Shown piece after piece: positions 49,822 to 62,047 of a stretch of DNA of 62,106 nt (position 1 is its first letter; the number at the start of each line of letters is the position of its first letter). Source of the stretch: Oehlia diaphana (Eukaryota; Glomeromycota; Glomeromycetes; Glomerales; Glomeraceae); contig QZLH01000143.1 of NCBI GenBank assembly GCA_003833135.1, positions 55,853 through 117,958 of the forward strand. Reading direction: 5' to 3'. The translations under genes and the position numbers were made by a program. Below the pieces are notes generated by a model. The model searched no databases and had not been told where the DNA came from. It saw nothing but the letters and a program-made list of their open reading frames with translations.

Positions 49822-52216
49822 TAGTGCTCTACATGAGTCAGCTCGAGTTGAACTATAGTCTTAACTTAAAGATCTGCACTAAGCCAAACCTGAAATGAGC
49901 TAAGTCACAAATATCTTGACTTAACTCAGTTTGAGCTAAGCTGAGCCATGAAAATCCTGGCTTAAGCTGAGCTGGGCTCAAGCTGGCTTGAGCTTTATCA
50001 TAAAAATGTTTTCACAACATTTTTACTTTAAATTATTAAAAAATATTATGAAACATTATTTTTAACTAAATAAATATTTTCACATTTTTACTTTAAAAAA
50101 TGTTGCGAAATATTTTTTACTTTTTATTTTTATATATAAAATACTGAAACTATTTATTTTGGCATTTTTCCTTTTGATTTTACATGTAAAAATGCCAAAC
50201 TGATAGTTTTAGCATTTTTTTTTTAATTTTACATATAAAGTGCCAAAATAATTAGTTCTAGCGTATTTCTTTTTGATTTTACATATAAAAATGCCAAAAC
50301 TGATAGTTTCAGCATTTTTTTTGATTTTACATGTAAAAATGCCAGAATTATTAGTTTTAGCAGTTTTCTTTTCAATTTTCATGTAAAAACATTAGAATCA
50401 TTAGTTCTGGTATTTTTTTTTTTTGATTTTACATATAAAAATGCTGGAATTATTAGTTCTAGCATTTTTCTTTTGATTTTACATGTAAAAATACAAAATT
50501 GATAGTTTTAGCATTTTTTTTGATTATATATGTAAAATTATTAGTTTTAGCGTATTTCTTTTTGATTTTACATGTAAAAATACCAAAATTGATAATTTTG
50601 GCATTTTTTTGATTTTACATGTAAAAACGCCAAAACTATAATTTTTAGCATTTTTTTTTTGATTGTATATATAAAATGCCAGAATTATTAGTTCTGGCAT
50701 TTTTCTTTTTGATTTTATATGTAAAAATGCTAAAACTGATAATTTCAGCATTTTTTTTCAATTGTACATGTAAAAATACTGGAATAATTAGTTCTGGCAT
50801 TTTTCTTTTGATTTTACATGTAAAAATGCCAAAACTAATAGTTTCAGCATTTTTTTTCGATTTTACATATAAAAATACTAGAATAATTAGTTCTGGTGTT
50901 TTTTTTTGATTTTATATGTAAAAATGCTGAAACTATTAGTTTTGGCATTTTTTTTTTGATTGTACATGTAAAAACGCTGGAATTATTAGTCCTGGCATTT
51001 TTCTTTTTGATTTTATATATAAAAACACTAAAACTGATAATTTCAGCATTTTTTTTTCAATTGTACATGTAAAAATACTGGAATAATTAGTTCTGGAATT
51101 TTTCTTTTGATTTTACATGTAAAAATGCCAAAACTGATAGTTTCAGCATTTTTTTTCAATTTTACATATAAAAATACCAGAATAATTAGTTCTGGTGTTT
51201 TTTTTTTGATTTTATATGTAAAAATGCTAAAACTATTAGTTTTGGCATTTTTTTTTGATTGTACATGTAAAAATGCTGGAATTATTAGTTCTGGCATTTT
51301 TCTTTTTGATTTTATATATAAAAATGCTAAAACTGATAATTTCAGCATTTTTTTTCAATTGTACATGTAAAAATACTGGAATAATTAGTTCTGAAATTTT
51401 TCTTTTTGATTTTATATATAAAAATGCTAAAACTGATAATTTCAGCATTTTTTTTCAATTGTATATGTAAAAATACTGGAATAATTAGTTCTGAAATTTT
51501 TCTTTTGATTTTACATGTAAAAATGCCAAAACTTATAGTTTCAGCATTTTTTTCGATTTTACATATAAAAATACCAGAATAATTAGTTCTGGTGTTTTTT
51601 TTTTTGATTTTATATGTAAAAATGCTAAAACTATTAGTTTTGGCATTTTTTTTTTATTGTACATGTAAAAATGCTGGAATTATTAGTTCTGGTATTTTTC
51701 TTTTTGATTTTATATATAAAAATGCTAAAACTGATAATTTCAGCATTTTTTTTCAATTATACATGTAAAAATACTGGAATAATTAGTTCTAGAATTTTTC
51801 TTTTGATTTTACATGTAAAAATGCCAAAACTGATAGTTTCAGCATTTTTTTTTGATTTTACATATAAAAATACCAGAATAATTAGTTCTGGTGTTTTTCT
51901 TTTGATTTTATATGTAAAAATGCTGAAACTATTAGTTTTGGCATTTTTTTTTGATTGTACATGTAAAAACGCTGGAATTATTAGTTCTAGTGATTTCTTT
52001 TTTTTTGTATAATAGCTCGTTTAGCTTATGAGCCAGCTTGAGCTTTTTGAGCTAAGTTTGTTACAGGTTTAAGTTTTTTGAGTTGAGCCTAATAACTAGT
52101 TTGAGCTTTTTCAAGCTAACTTATAAACAACCAAGCCAATTTAATCATGGCTTGGCTTGGCTTGGCTTGAAAGCTTGAGCCAGCTCATAAGCCAGCTCAG
52201 TTCATGTAAAGCACTA
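49822..52216. mobile_element. hAT-like element filled with satellite, 2.4 kb
   Basis: The ends are inverted: TAGTGCTCTACATGAG on the left and the mirror TTCATGTAAAGCACTA on the right. The flanking octamers GTCGAATA (49,814-49,821) and ATCGAATA (52,217-52,224) match at 7 of 8 bases, the size of a hAT target duplication. Subterminal parts are dense in AGCTTGAGC-type repeats on both sides. The core is the tandem satellite listed next. No transposase is present. Confidence 0.65.
50150..52000. repeat. Satellite array with about 297-bp higher-order unit
   Basis: The monomers are about 50 bp. Each is a small palindrome of the kind GCCAGAATTATTAGTTCTGGC or AAAACTGATAATTTCAGCATT, separated by T-runs and TTACATGTAAAA. 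Six monomers form a larger unit that recurs with a spacing near 290-300 bp (starts near 50,690, 50,980, 51,279, 51,679 and 51,976; one interval carries an extra two monomers). Open frames inside it are artefacts of the repeat. Confidence 0.85.
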
Positions 52217-53010
52217 ATCGAATATAGACTAAATTTTACTAAAGTCGAATATTTCTTTTTCAACTAGTGATTAAATAGGTACTAAATTTTAGGGGTTTGA
52301 TCCAAAACTATTCAATCCAAATTCAAATCTGGATTCCCTTGTTTTTTGGACATCTGGATCTACTTTTTTGTAACAGATAAATCCATTTTTATTAATTTAA
52401 GCTAGCACTATAAATTTGGCTAAAGTTAACAAAATTTTGCAAACAGTTAATCTTTAACGTTAAATATTAATTCTAGTCAAAATTATAATTTTGGCTAGAG
52501 TTAAGATCAAATTTAGAATCTGGATTCAATTCAGATTCACAAGAAAAGATTCAGATTCTATCCGAATTGCTTTAAAAAATAGGATTGAGACCCTATTAAA
52601 TTTTAATATTTATTAATCATTTAATTTTTTAAGCATTTTATTAGTATTTTAAGTAAATATTTAAAATGTATTTTACCAATATACCTTATATTTAATAAGC
52701 ACTAATAATAAATATTAATAAATTACTTTGACCAATATCATAAATTCATAATGATTAAATTACATTATCAATTTGTGACTCATTTTGACTCTGTTCTTTA
52801 TAGTGACAAGCAAAAAAATGATATAATATAGATATATAGTATGATCATTATAATATAAGTCCTAAGCATTATCAATTTATGACTCACTTTAACTCTCTTC
52901 TTATATGAGATTTCTTTTGTAAATCGATAAATAATTAATAACATTAAAAAAAAATGAGCGAGAAAATTACTAAGAGAGTATATATAAACCCTTTAAGTAT
53001 TTTATTTATA
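52217..53010. other. AT-rich gene-free stretch
   Basis: No gene or clear repeat boundary seen. Short GGATTCA/GATTCAGATTC motifs recur near 52,510-52,560. Confidence 0.45.
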
Positions 53011-53172
53011 CAGTTAAACCTTGATATAGCGAACCCTTGATATGTGAATTTTTCAGATAACTATAATAAATTTCCTCTTGCTATAATGAATTAACTACTT
53101 AAAATCTTCACTATAACTCTATAGCAAAGTTGAAGTCTGAATCCTAGAGTTTGCTATAATAAGGGTTGATTG
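53011..53172. mobile_element. pogo/mariner-type MITE, 162 bp
   Basis: The inverted ends CAGTTAAACCTTGATATAGC on the left and a mirrored GCTATAATAAGGGTTGATTG on the right lie between TA dinucleotides (53,009-53,010 and 53,173-53,174). This end sequence and size are typical of pogo/Tigger-like MITEs. Confidence 0.7.
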
Positions 53173-54193
53173 TATATATTATTATTTTTAAATGATAGAA
53201 ATAATCAATGAAAAATTTTTTAGTAGAAATCTTTAAATTTATCTTTCCACTGTTGACCAATTTCGATAATATCTACTCTGGACAATTTATGTAATGAGTA
53301 TAGAGTTAATCAAAGAAATGGAACTTCAAAATCAAAAAAATTTTCTTATCAGAATATAAATTACCTTGCCAAATAAAATTACGGAAATGAAACTGAATGC
53401 GTTAGGTTACCTAATAATAGTAAATATAATGGCATTAATAAAAGAAGAAAAGATCGTAAAATTTATGTTAGGATATCAGTTTACTGTGAAATAGTGACAG
53501 AAACAATAATAAATGGAATGATGTATACTGTACAAGAATAACCAATTAATAGTAACATCAAGAGTGGCAAAATATTCTGATATTACAATAATGTCACAAA
53601 AATATTGTCCTAATAGAGAAAGAATTAAAACTTGCAATTATCCTTAGGAAAACTGTGCAGAGTGAACGCCTTTATAGGCAATACATGAACAGAAGAAAAG
53701 TTAAAAATATTATACTATCTTAAACATATAAAATAAAAGACGATTTTTTTCTAAAACTGTCTCAAAAAGATTGCAAAATTCTGAAAAATCCATTTATAGA
53801 AGTAGGATCCTAAAAAACTAATATAAAAGGTATAAGAAACTTTTAGCCAAAAACATCACTTTTCATCAAAACTCAAAAAATCATTTTTTATAAATATCTC
53901 AGCATCCAGTAATTCAATTTTGATAAACTTTTTTTTTATTTTATAGCCCTCATTCAGATCTACAATTTAAAAAAAAATTATCAAAATTGGACTACTGCTG
54001 AATACTGAAATATTTGCAAAAAATGATTTTTTAAGCCCTTAAAAAATGGGCCAATTCACCAAAAATGTAGTTTATGAACTGGATCCTATAAAAATCAAGA
54101 TGATAGTAAATAAATTAGATCATAAGTATATGACAGAATCACTTGGCTGTTATATCAAAAATAGAAATTCTGCTTTAAAGCTCTAATCGGATC

Positions 54194-55502
54194 TAGAATT
54201 CCACAATCTGATTTGACAAATCAGGTGATCTGATGGGTTGACCCAAAATATTTAGGTCAGGTCATCAAATTCATGATCTGACTATACATGAAATCAAAAT
54301 TGGTTAATTTTAACCTTCAAAATGGTCAAAATGGTCAAAATAATTTCAACTTGGGTCTTTCCAAAAGTCAAAATAGTCAAAATTGTATCAAAATCATATA
54401 ATTTATAGTAAACAATAATATTAAAATTTAAAGTTAATGAACACCGTATCTAGTGATTTGATTTTATGATCTTTACATAATTGAATTCAGCTCATCGAGA
54501 GAATTTTAATGATATGTATTTCATATTTGTAGCATCAATATTGATGGAGATATTCACATTTAAAATTTTATACTAAATAAAACTATAATTTTTATAGTAA
54601 ATAATAATTTTAAATTCAAAGTTAACGATCTCTGCATCTAGTGATTCAATTTTATGATCTTTATATAGTTGAATTCAGCTTATCGAGAGGATTCCAATGA
54701 TATGTATTTTGTATCTGTAATATCAATATTGACGGAGATATTCATATTTAAAATTTTATATTAAATTATAATTATAAAGATCACAAGACTATGATGTAAT
54801 TTTGACCATTTTGACTTTAATTTTGACTTTTGACCTTCTCAAGTCGAAATATTTCTACTTTTGAGCTTTAATTTTGACTTCATATATAGACCTGATATGG
54901 ATCAGGTCAGTATTAGTAGGTATCTAATCCAACCCGTTGACCTAATATATATTTGAATCAAATAAATTGAAAACTGCTAAAACTAATAGTTCTGATGTTT
55001 TTGTAAAAAGAAAATGCCAGAATTAATAATTCCAGTATTTTTATATGTAAAATCAAAAAATGCAGAAAACTATTAGTTTTTAGCATTTTTATATATAATA
55101 ACAAAAAGTAAAATACTGGATCACTTAGATCTGACATTTTTTCAATAAAAATTAAAAAAATTATTTTTTTAATTAAAAAATGTCAAATCTGATTTTTTTT
55201 AATAAAATTAAAAAAATTATTTTTTTTAATTAAAAAATGCTGAACCTGGCATTTTTTCAATAAAAATCATTTTTTTTTAATTAAAAAACATTAAATTTAA
55301 CATTTTTTGTATATTTAATAAAAAAATGTTACAAAACATTTTTTACTTTAAGTAACCTGAGTTACCTAAAGTGACCTGAATACTTTTGGATCAATAGGTC
55401 AGGTCAGGTCAGAACAGTTTATCTGACCTAATTTAACCTGAAAAAAATTTCAGATCAGGTTAACCAGGTAACCCGATCTGATCCAACCTGTACGAAGCTC
55501 TA
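54194..55502. mobile_element. hAT-like non-autonomous element, 1.3 kb
   Basis: The ends begin TAGAATTCC and mirror TAGAGCTTC. They are flanked by ATCGGATC and ATCGAGTC (6 of 8 identical), compatible with an old 8-bp duplication. The subterminal regions are rich in CAGGTCAGGT/ATCTGATC-type repeats in opposite orientation. The interior holds a 188-bp tandem duplication and no ORF. Confidence 0.5.
54403..54778. repeat. Tandem duplication, two units of 188 bp
   Basis: 54,403-54,590 and 54,591-54,778 are direct copies. Both hold TTTATGATCTTTA, GAATTCAGCT-ATCGAGAG and AATGATATGTATTT. The CATCGAGAG segment resembles the TCTCAACGAGA motif of the foldback elements further on. Confidence 0.8.
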
Positions 55503-56533
55503 ATCGAGTCAGTTTTAATTTGACAACTCAGACCAAAAATTCAGATTGGTTTAGTCTGGATTGATGCTTCAATTTGGACTGAAATATTCAGTACAGGTTA
55601 GAACCAGACTGGACTTAGTAAACTATTTTTGCTTACTGCTTATATACTTTTAATACTTCTTGAAGTGATATCTCATATGTAATATTATAATTTATCAGAT
55701 ATTTACTAATTGGTGATTTATGTTAGTACAACCAGTTACTAAGTTGTATATCTATTACATAATTCTGATAAAACAGTTACTCAGCATAACATAATCTTGT
55801 AACTGCAGTACTAACGTATTTACATGTATTACAATAAGAATATGATCAGTGAAATTTGCTGAGCTGCGCTTAGTAAATCTCACCAATTATATTGCTTATT
55901 GCAAATATAATAATTACTCAGCACTTCATGCTGAGTAACTATTAAGTATTATATCTTGACAACGAATAATATTTTATCTCTAGTTATGAAGCTCATAAGT
56001 ATAATTATATACCATTTTATTCTAAAAAAAAACTCCATAGCAGATTAAACATAGATTTTACATAATTATCATAAATCTATATGGGATACTATTATAAAAA
56101 AATGACAAGTATTAATTTATAAAAAATAAAAATATATAATAATCAGTAATCACTATCAGATTTATTCAGTATATTTGCAAAACTATCTTATAGGTACTAT
56201 TATCAATAAAAAATGACAAAAATATTCATAATGCGATAATGTAATAAAAAAATGGTAATATTTATTTCATATATAAAAAAAATAAATTATACATTGTATT
56301 ACATTTATTGCCATATGAAACAGATTCATAACACATTACAAGTGGCAGTATTTTGTGTTACATATATCTAAACCACTAATATATAACCTAAAGTTAAGAA
56401 TAAAAATATATATATCAGGTTTATATGTTATTTCTAACACAGTAAAATGCGCTCTAAATTAAAAATAATTGATGCAATTGGTAAACTCATAAAATGTATT
56501 AAATCTGAAAAAGATTACTTTAAAACTGTTAAA
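55503..56533. other. AT-rich gene-free stretch
   Basis: No gene seen. TGACTAGT-poor, with scattered CTGAGTAAC and TACTCAGC motifs but no defined repeat ends. Confidence 0.4.
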
Positions 56534-57080
56534 CACAGGTTAAAAAGTGAAAAATTAGGCATCAATTAGTCACCAATCGGGCACCAATCAGGTAGCTGAT
56601 TGGTGACTGATTGGTGACTGATTGGTGACTGATTAGCATTTTCGCTAAATACCATTACCAATCAGGCAGTTTGCTAACTTTTGATCCAATGATCAGTAAA
56701 AGATGAAATATAGTTCATTGAATCGTCTCAACAAGATAAATCTAATGGTAGTAAAATTGTATTTCTAGGATTAATACTTAATGAGATATTAAGTAAAATA
56801 TAAAAATAAAAAAATACTATTTATATTTTATTTAATATTTCATCAAGTATTAATCCTAGAAATATGATTTTACTACCATTAGATTCGTATTGTTGAGGTG
56901 ATTCCAATGAATTATATTTCATCCTTTTCTGATCACTGGATCAAAAGTTAGCAAACTGCCTGATTGGTGACGGTATTTGGCGAAAATGCCAATCAGTCAC
57001 CAATCAGTCACCAATCAGCTATCTGATTGGTGCCCGATTGGTGACTAATTGATGCCTGATTTTTCACATTTCGACCTGTG
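56534..57080. mobile_element. Foldback element, long palindrome
   Basis: Almost the entire 547 bp is one inverted repeat with arms of about 250 bp and little spacer. Tips are CACAGGT/ACCTGTG. Each arm carries a cluster of GATTGGTGACT direct repeats near the tip. Each also has a conserved inner block with GATCA, TCTCAACAAGA, TAATGGTAG and ATTTCTAGGATTAAT. No target duplication could be confirmed. Confidence 0.8.
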
Positions 57081-57696
57081 AGAGTAAAGTGCTCTCAGAT
57101 TATGACATACAAATATCTGTATAGGAAATAATAATATAATTCCTTATTTTGATCTTTTTAATAGCAATAAAATATTGTCATATTTTTAAAATCAAAGATA
57201 TTTAAAAAGAAAAATTCTTTTAAATCTAATCTTTATCACATTGTTGTTAAAATCAAAAATTAGTGTTTTCTTTTTGTTTACATTAGTCTTCATTACTGCA
57301 AAAATAACAAAAATGTTTGTAACTAGTTATTACTCTCAACTGTATAATTTCTGATATGTACAGTCATATCAGTAAGTATCGCCTAATTTGAAAATAAAAT
57401 AAAAATATTTGTATTTTTTTACTCATATATATGTTAATAAAAATTTTATAACTAGTTTATTTTACATATTACATTAAATTTTTACAATATCAAAGTAGCA
57501 GCCTTCTCAAAAATGGAAATATTTAAATTTTTTCAGTACAACTTTAAGTTTAGCTACAGTTCTTGGAAGGGATTAAACTTCTAAGCAATATATTAGTTCA
57601 TTTTTAATTGTTCTCTACTTAGTTTAAACCAAATAAATTTATTAACAAATTAGTAGTTACAATTTTATTTAATTTTAACTGATTTTTGGCTTAAAA

Positions 57697-58236
57697 AATG
57701 AAGGTTATAATTAACTCACTACTTGTGATTATTTTGATATTTAGTAATTCGAATTTGATAAATAAAGGCTCACTAGATTTATCTCATCAAGTCAAGTTGA
57801 ATGGTAGTCAATATATGTTTCTAGGATTAATATATGATAATATATGCATTAAAACATATTTAAACATATTAACTATTAATATCTCGTGATATGCTAATAT
57901 TATACACATAAACTTGCCATTATTTAATACCTTTCAATAAGACGAATTTAATGAGTCTTTGATTATTATAATCAGATTACTAGATAGTGAGATATTTCCA
58001 ATTTTGTGAAATTCAGAGTTTTAAAAAATTTTTAAGTAAAAAATATTTTAAATACTATTTTAGTATCTATTGATCCTAATGACATAATACATCTAACATT
58101 TGACTCATCTTGATGAGATAAATCCAATAAGCCTTCATTCATCAAATTTGAATCATTGGATACTAGGATAATCATAGTAGCTGAATAATAAAGACCTCCA
58201 TTTATAAGGTAATACTTTTTATATATATTGCCCAAA
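57697..58236. mobile_element. Second foldback element, same family
   Basis: The left part (57,697-57,840) and the right part (58,060-58,236, reversed) match over most of their length, including ATTTATCTCATCAAG. The inner block TTTCTAGGATTAATAT is shared with the element at 56,534-57,080. Two opposing open frames in it encode similar peptides only because the DNA is an inverted repeat. Confidence 0.65.
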
Positions 58237-58788
58237 TTATTTTAGGATGCCGTAATTCATTCAGTTTAAATATAATTTACTATATAAAGTGCCAAAATAA
58301 TTTGGAATGCCATAATTGAATTTGGGATTTTACTTATAATTATGGCAGCCTAAAATAATTTAAGTGGCATGTATAATACTTTCTAATATGGCTATATTGA
58401 TTAAAATTTCTGTGAAATATTGATGAACTTAAGTTTATGATCAAAAAACAATAAAAATATCTCTTTAGCCATATTATCTCTAATAAGATGATTATAAATA
58501 TTTCTTTCAATCAAGTCATTATATGTAAAGAGAATAAAACTAAAATATTATAAAATATTGTTAATATATAATTTAGAATTAGTATTCTGAACAAATTAAA
58601 TCAAATCAGATTTAAAATGAATCTGATCTGATCCAAATTTGGATCAAAAATAAATGGATTTAATCTGATCTGAGTTCAAATCAAAAAAATTAGATCTAAT
58701 CTGATCTGAATCTAAAATAGATTTGATTCAATTTAGTCTGTATTCAATTCAGATTTATCTGATCATATCTGAATTTGAAATTTAAAAA

Positions 58789-59505
58789 ATGTTTTACATT
58801 TTTTTAACAATTTTAAATAAAAAATATTGCGAAACATTTTTTATTTACAATATAAAGAAAAAAACTATTTCACAACAGTTTTTTAACTATTTAATAAAAA
58901 TGTTGTAAAAATATTTTTCATTTTTAATTTATCAAGAAAAAAAAATATTTTGCAACATTTTTTTAATAATTTTAATAAAAAATGTTGCAAAATATTTTTT
59001 ATTTTTAATTTAAAAGAAAAAAAACTTATTTTAATAAAAAATGATGTGAAATGTTTTTTATTTTTAATTTAAGAAAAAAATCTATTTTGCAATAGTTTTT
59101 TTAATTATTTTAATAAAAATGTGAAACATTTTTTATTTTTAATTTAAAAGAAAAAAACTGTTTCGCAATAATTTTTTAGTTATTTTAATAAATAATATTA
59201 TCTATTTTGATGATTGCATCCTACTGGATGGATATAGCTTATGATAATTTGTTTGTATGGTATATAAACTACATATCAATAAAGTATATACTGTATAAAT
59301 CATTAAAAAAAAAAAAATAATATTATAAAACATTTTTATTTTTAATTTATCAAAATAAAAATGTTTTATGCTATTTTTTTAATGATTTTAATAAAAAATG
59401 TTATAAAACATTTTTTGTTTTTAATTTATAAAAAAAAACTATTTCACAACAGTTTTTAAATTATTTTAATAAAAAATATTGTGAAACATTTTTTATTTTA
59501 TTGCA
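58789..59505. repeat. AT-rich minisatellite, about 78-bp units
   Basis: Units contain a mirrored pair of the form GTTGCAAAAT/ATTTTGCAAC embedded in TTTTTAATTT runs. Anchors lie near 58,865, 58,944, 59,082, 59,159, 59,363 and 59,437. The array is interrupted by the short retrocopy at 59,202-59,315. Similar pieces occur near 50,020 and 55,310. Confidence 0.75.
59202..59315 (+). mobile_element. Short retrocopy with poly(A) and target duplication
   Basis: About 114 bp of non-repetitive sequence inside the minisatellite ends in AATAAA (about 59,278), then, 25 bases on, an A13 run. It is flanked by the 11-bp direct repeat AATAATATTAT (59,191-59,201 and 59,316-59,326). This is the pattern left by LINE-type reverse transcription of an mRNA 3' end. 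The source gene is not in this window. Confidence 0.7.
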
Positions 59506-59509
59506 GTTT

Positions 59510-60499
59510 TCAAAATGGTTGAAATCAATGTTGATCATATAATACAAAAAAAAATTTTATATATGAAAAAAAATTTTTGTTTTTTATATTTAAAGTCTAA
59601 ATTTTTTATAGTTCTACTATATTTTTTTTAATATTTCAATAAACACATGTGTATATTATAAGTTTATAAAATTTAGTCAAAAATAGACTGGTATTTTTAC
59701 TCTTTAACTCCAAAATCTCACTTGAATCACACTTGAATCACACTAGAATCATACTTAGATCACAGTGAATAAAAAAGACTACACTAGAATCTCACCATAA
59801 CTAAACTAATCAAAGTATTCTTAGACTTACAATAAAATGGTATTTTATGGCACTACTTTATATATTTATATGGAAATACTCTATCTATATAATTTTTTAT
59901 TTAAAAGCTTATCTGTTATTAACTACTTAATAATTAAAATCTTATATTTATAGCTTTGGAATAAAAAGAAAAGAGAAAAATATTTTTAATAAGTTGCTAC
60001 AAAGTTTGTTTATTTATTGTTATATCATATTTTTTTTTTTGCAAGATAGTGCAATTTGTGAGTTTATTAATTATATAAAATACAGAAAGTTCTGTTACAT
60101 GTATAATTAATTAGTTTAAAATTCCAAACTGGTTCTCCATCTATAAGATTGCTCCCGTGTTCTACCATTACCCTATGAAATTCACCTATATCCTCCCATA
60201 GTAGCTATTAGATTATATAGGATCATCATAATCACATGGTTTTAATAAATGCTTTCACTACCCTCTAAACAAAAGAAAGTATTATATTTATATTTATACA
60301 ATTTGATATTATTATATACCTTCCAAATTACCTTATTTCCTTCTTTAACAAATTGATTTATATATTGTCTTATTTTTTCTAAAGCAACTGACCACTGTTC
60401 ATTATGCTTAAAAATTTTTCTTCCTTTCAGATTATATACATCACCTTCTCATATACAATACGTTGTTATACTGATATTTTTTTCCTTAAATCTTATTTT
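59510..60499. other. AT-rich gene-free stretch
   Basis: No gene or bounded repeat was recognised. It includes tandem CACTTGAATCA/CACTAGAATCA motifs near 59,720. Confidence 0.4.
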
Positions 60500-61470
60500 T
60501 TGATTCCTTTTGTATGTTCCCATTCTGCAACTAGATTGCAATATAATTGCCAAATAACCTTATAAAATTCATTAATAAATATTTCTAAAAAAAAGAAGTA
60601 ATTGTTAGTGTAGCTTTTTCTGATTTAATAATAGACCTGAGTTCTCTGTATTTTCCTTTTGGAAAGAAATTTCTTAATATTAGATGTACAAATGGAATAG
60701 GCAACTCTTGATTAAAGCCTATAATATGAATAAAAAAATTTCTATTCCATAAATATAATTGTTGTATGTCTTCTTATTTTAGTTGAAGATATTTTTTTGA
60801 AAAAAAGTCTTTCAGCATCTGTTCACATTTATATGTAGTATTGTTGACCACTATTTACCATTTATCTCTAAGTTGCTGGCAATAAATTACATGATCCTTA
60901 TCTTTATTTTCTATAAGACATAGCCTGCACTTTACATCTCTGTATAGATCATATCTTCTTTCTTTCATAATTTTCAGAGTTGGTAGTATATTATTTGTAA
61001 GTTTCAAATGTTGTGTTTTTTTTAAATAATGCCCAAGTTATTTTCTCTTCAATCATATGTGTCAAATCTTGGAAAACTGTTCTATATATGCGATTGAAAG
61101 ATTATGATGCCTCTATTGCAGATTTACATAAATTATTTATAAATTTTCTGATATATTTGTCTACTCTTTTACCATCCCAATATAAATCAAATTTTAAGTC
61201 CTTTTGTTGTGAATCATTAATTGTGATGCAAGTTAATTTTCCTGTGTCATTCTTAGCCATCTTATCTGCTTCTTCATTGCCTATGACTCCTGAGTGACCT
61301 TTAACTTTTATTAGCTTTACTTCTAAATATTTGCTATCAATAAGCTTGATTATACTAGTACTAATTATACTATAATTGTTACTTTTGCACTATATTCATA
61401 TTTTATCTTTTCCATTAATTAATTTTAATCTTGTGTAATTGATGCTATCTATTACAGCCTGGGAAATTAA
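60500..61470 (-). pseudogene. Decayed LINE: RNase H and zinc-knuckle end
   Basis: On the minus strand, fragments read LIKVKGHSGVIGNEEADKMAK (about 61,255-61,320), the conserved C-terminal part of an RNase H domain. Further on comes CRLC-IENKDKDHVIYC (about 60,880-60,945), like the Cys/His zinc-binding end of non-LTR reverse transcriptases. Frames are broken (a stop follows INGKDKI near 61,395). No reverse transcriptase core is seen. It is the 3' relic of a LINE. Confidence 0.7.
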
Positions 61471-61494
61471 AGATGGTCATCAGTCCTAAAAGAC

Positions 61495-61610
61495 CACGGT
61501 CCTACGGTCCTACACCATAAAAAGACAGACTGGTCCGTCTTAGTGTAGGACTGCAGTCTTTCGGTCCTGTATCACATGTAATAAGACCGATCAGTCTTTT
61601 TTTTTTTGCA
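61495..61610. repeat. GGTCCT-rich inverted repeat cluster
   Basis: GGTCCTACAC and GTGTAGGACTG are mirrored about 45 bp apart, with more AGACCG/CGGTCCT copies either side. Unlike its surroundings it is GC-rich. It may be the end of a DNA transposon. Confidence 0.45.
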
Positions 61611-61779
61611 AATAAAAAAATTTTTTTCCCTGAACTTTATTAGAAAATCATTTTCGGTCTAATTCTAGTTATATTTATGCAAAAATATTTTTTCATATTG
61701 CATTTTAGTTTTTTTCTGAAGTCCTTCAAAACTATAGTTTCAAAAATTTAAAGTTTTGAGACAAAAAGCTTTAAAACAC

Positions 61780-62047
61780 AATATCTCGTCATCTAGTAAT
61801 TATAAAAGGATATAACTACCACCATTTGAATCGTCTCAACGAGACGCGTCGAATGATATTAAAATCATGATTTTAGAATTGATAGAAAAAATTATATATC
61901 AGCAAAACTATTTGGTAATAAATTTAATAATTACTGGCTATCTATCGATCTTGGAAATATGATTTAGCCACCATTCGACACGTCTTGTTGAGATGATTCG
62001 AATGGTGGTAGTTTCATCTTTTTATGATCACTGGATGACGAGATATT
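61780..62047. mobile_element. Third foldback element, may run past the window
   Basis: The arms share AATATCTCGTCATC, ACTACCACCATT and CGTCTCAACGAGACG-type blocks in opposite orientation. The match continues weakly outward (AAAGCTTTAA against TTAAACGCTTT), so the true end may lie beyond 62,106. The inner motif matches the two foldback elements upstream. Confidence 0.7.

Noticed and set aside
50524..52012. Several overlapping open frames on both strands
   Set aside because: They lie wholly in the satellite, encode its repeat, and exist on both strands because the monomers are palindromic.
57698..58235. Two small ORFs encoding similar peptides
   Set aside because: The similarity comes from the inverted-repeat DNA of a foldback element.
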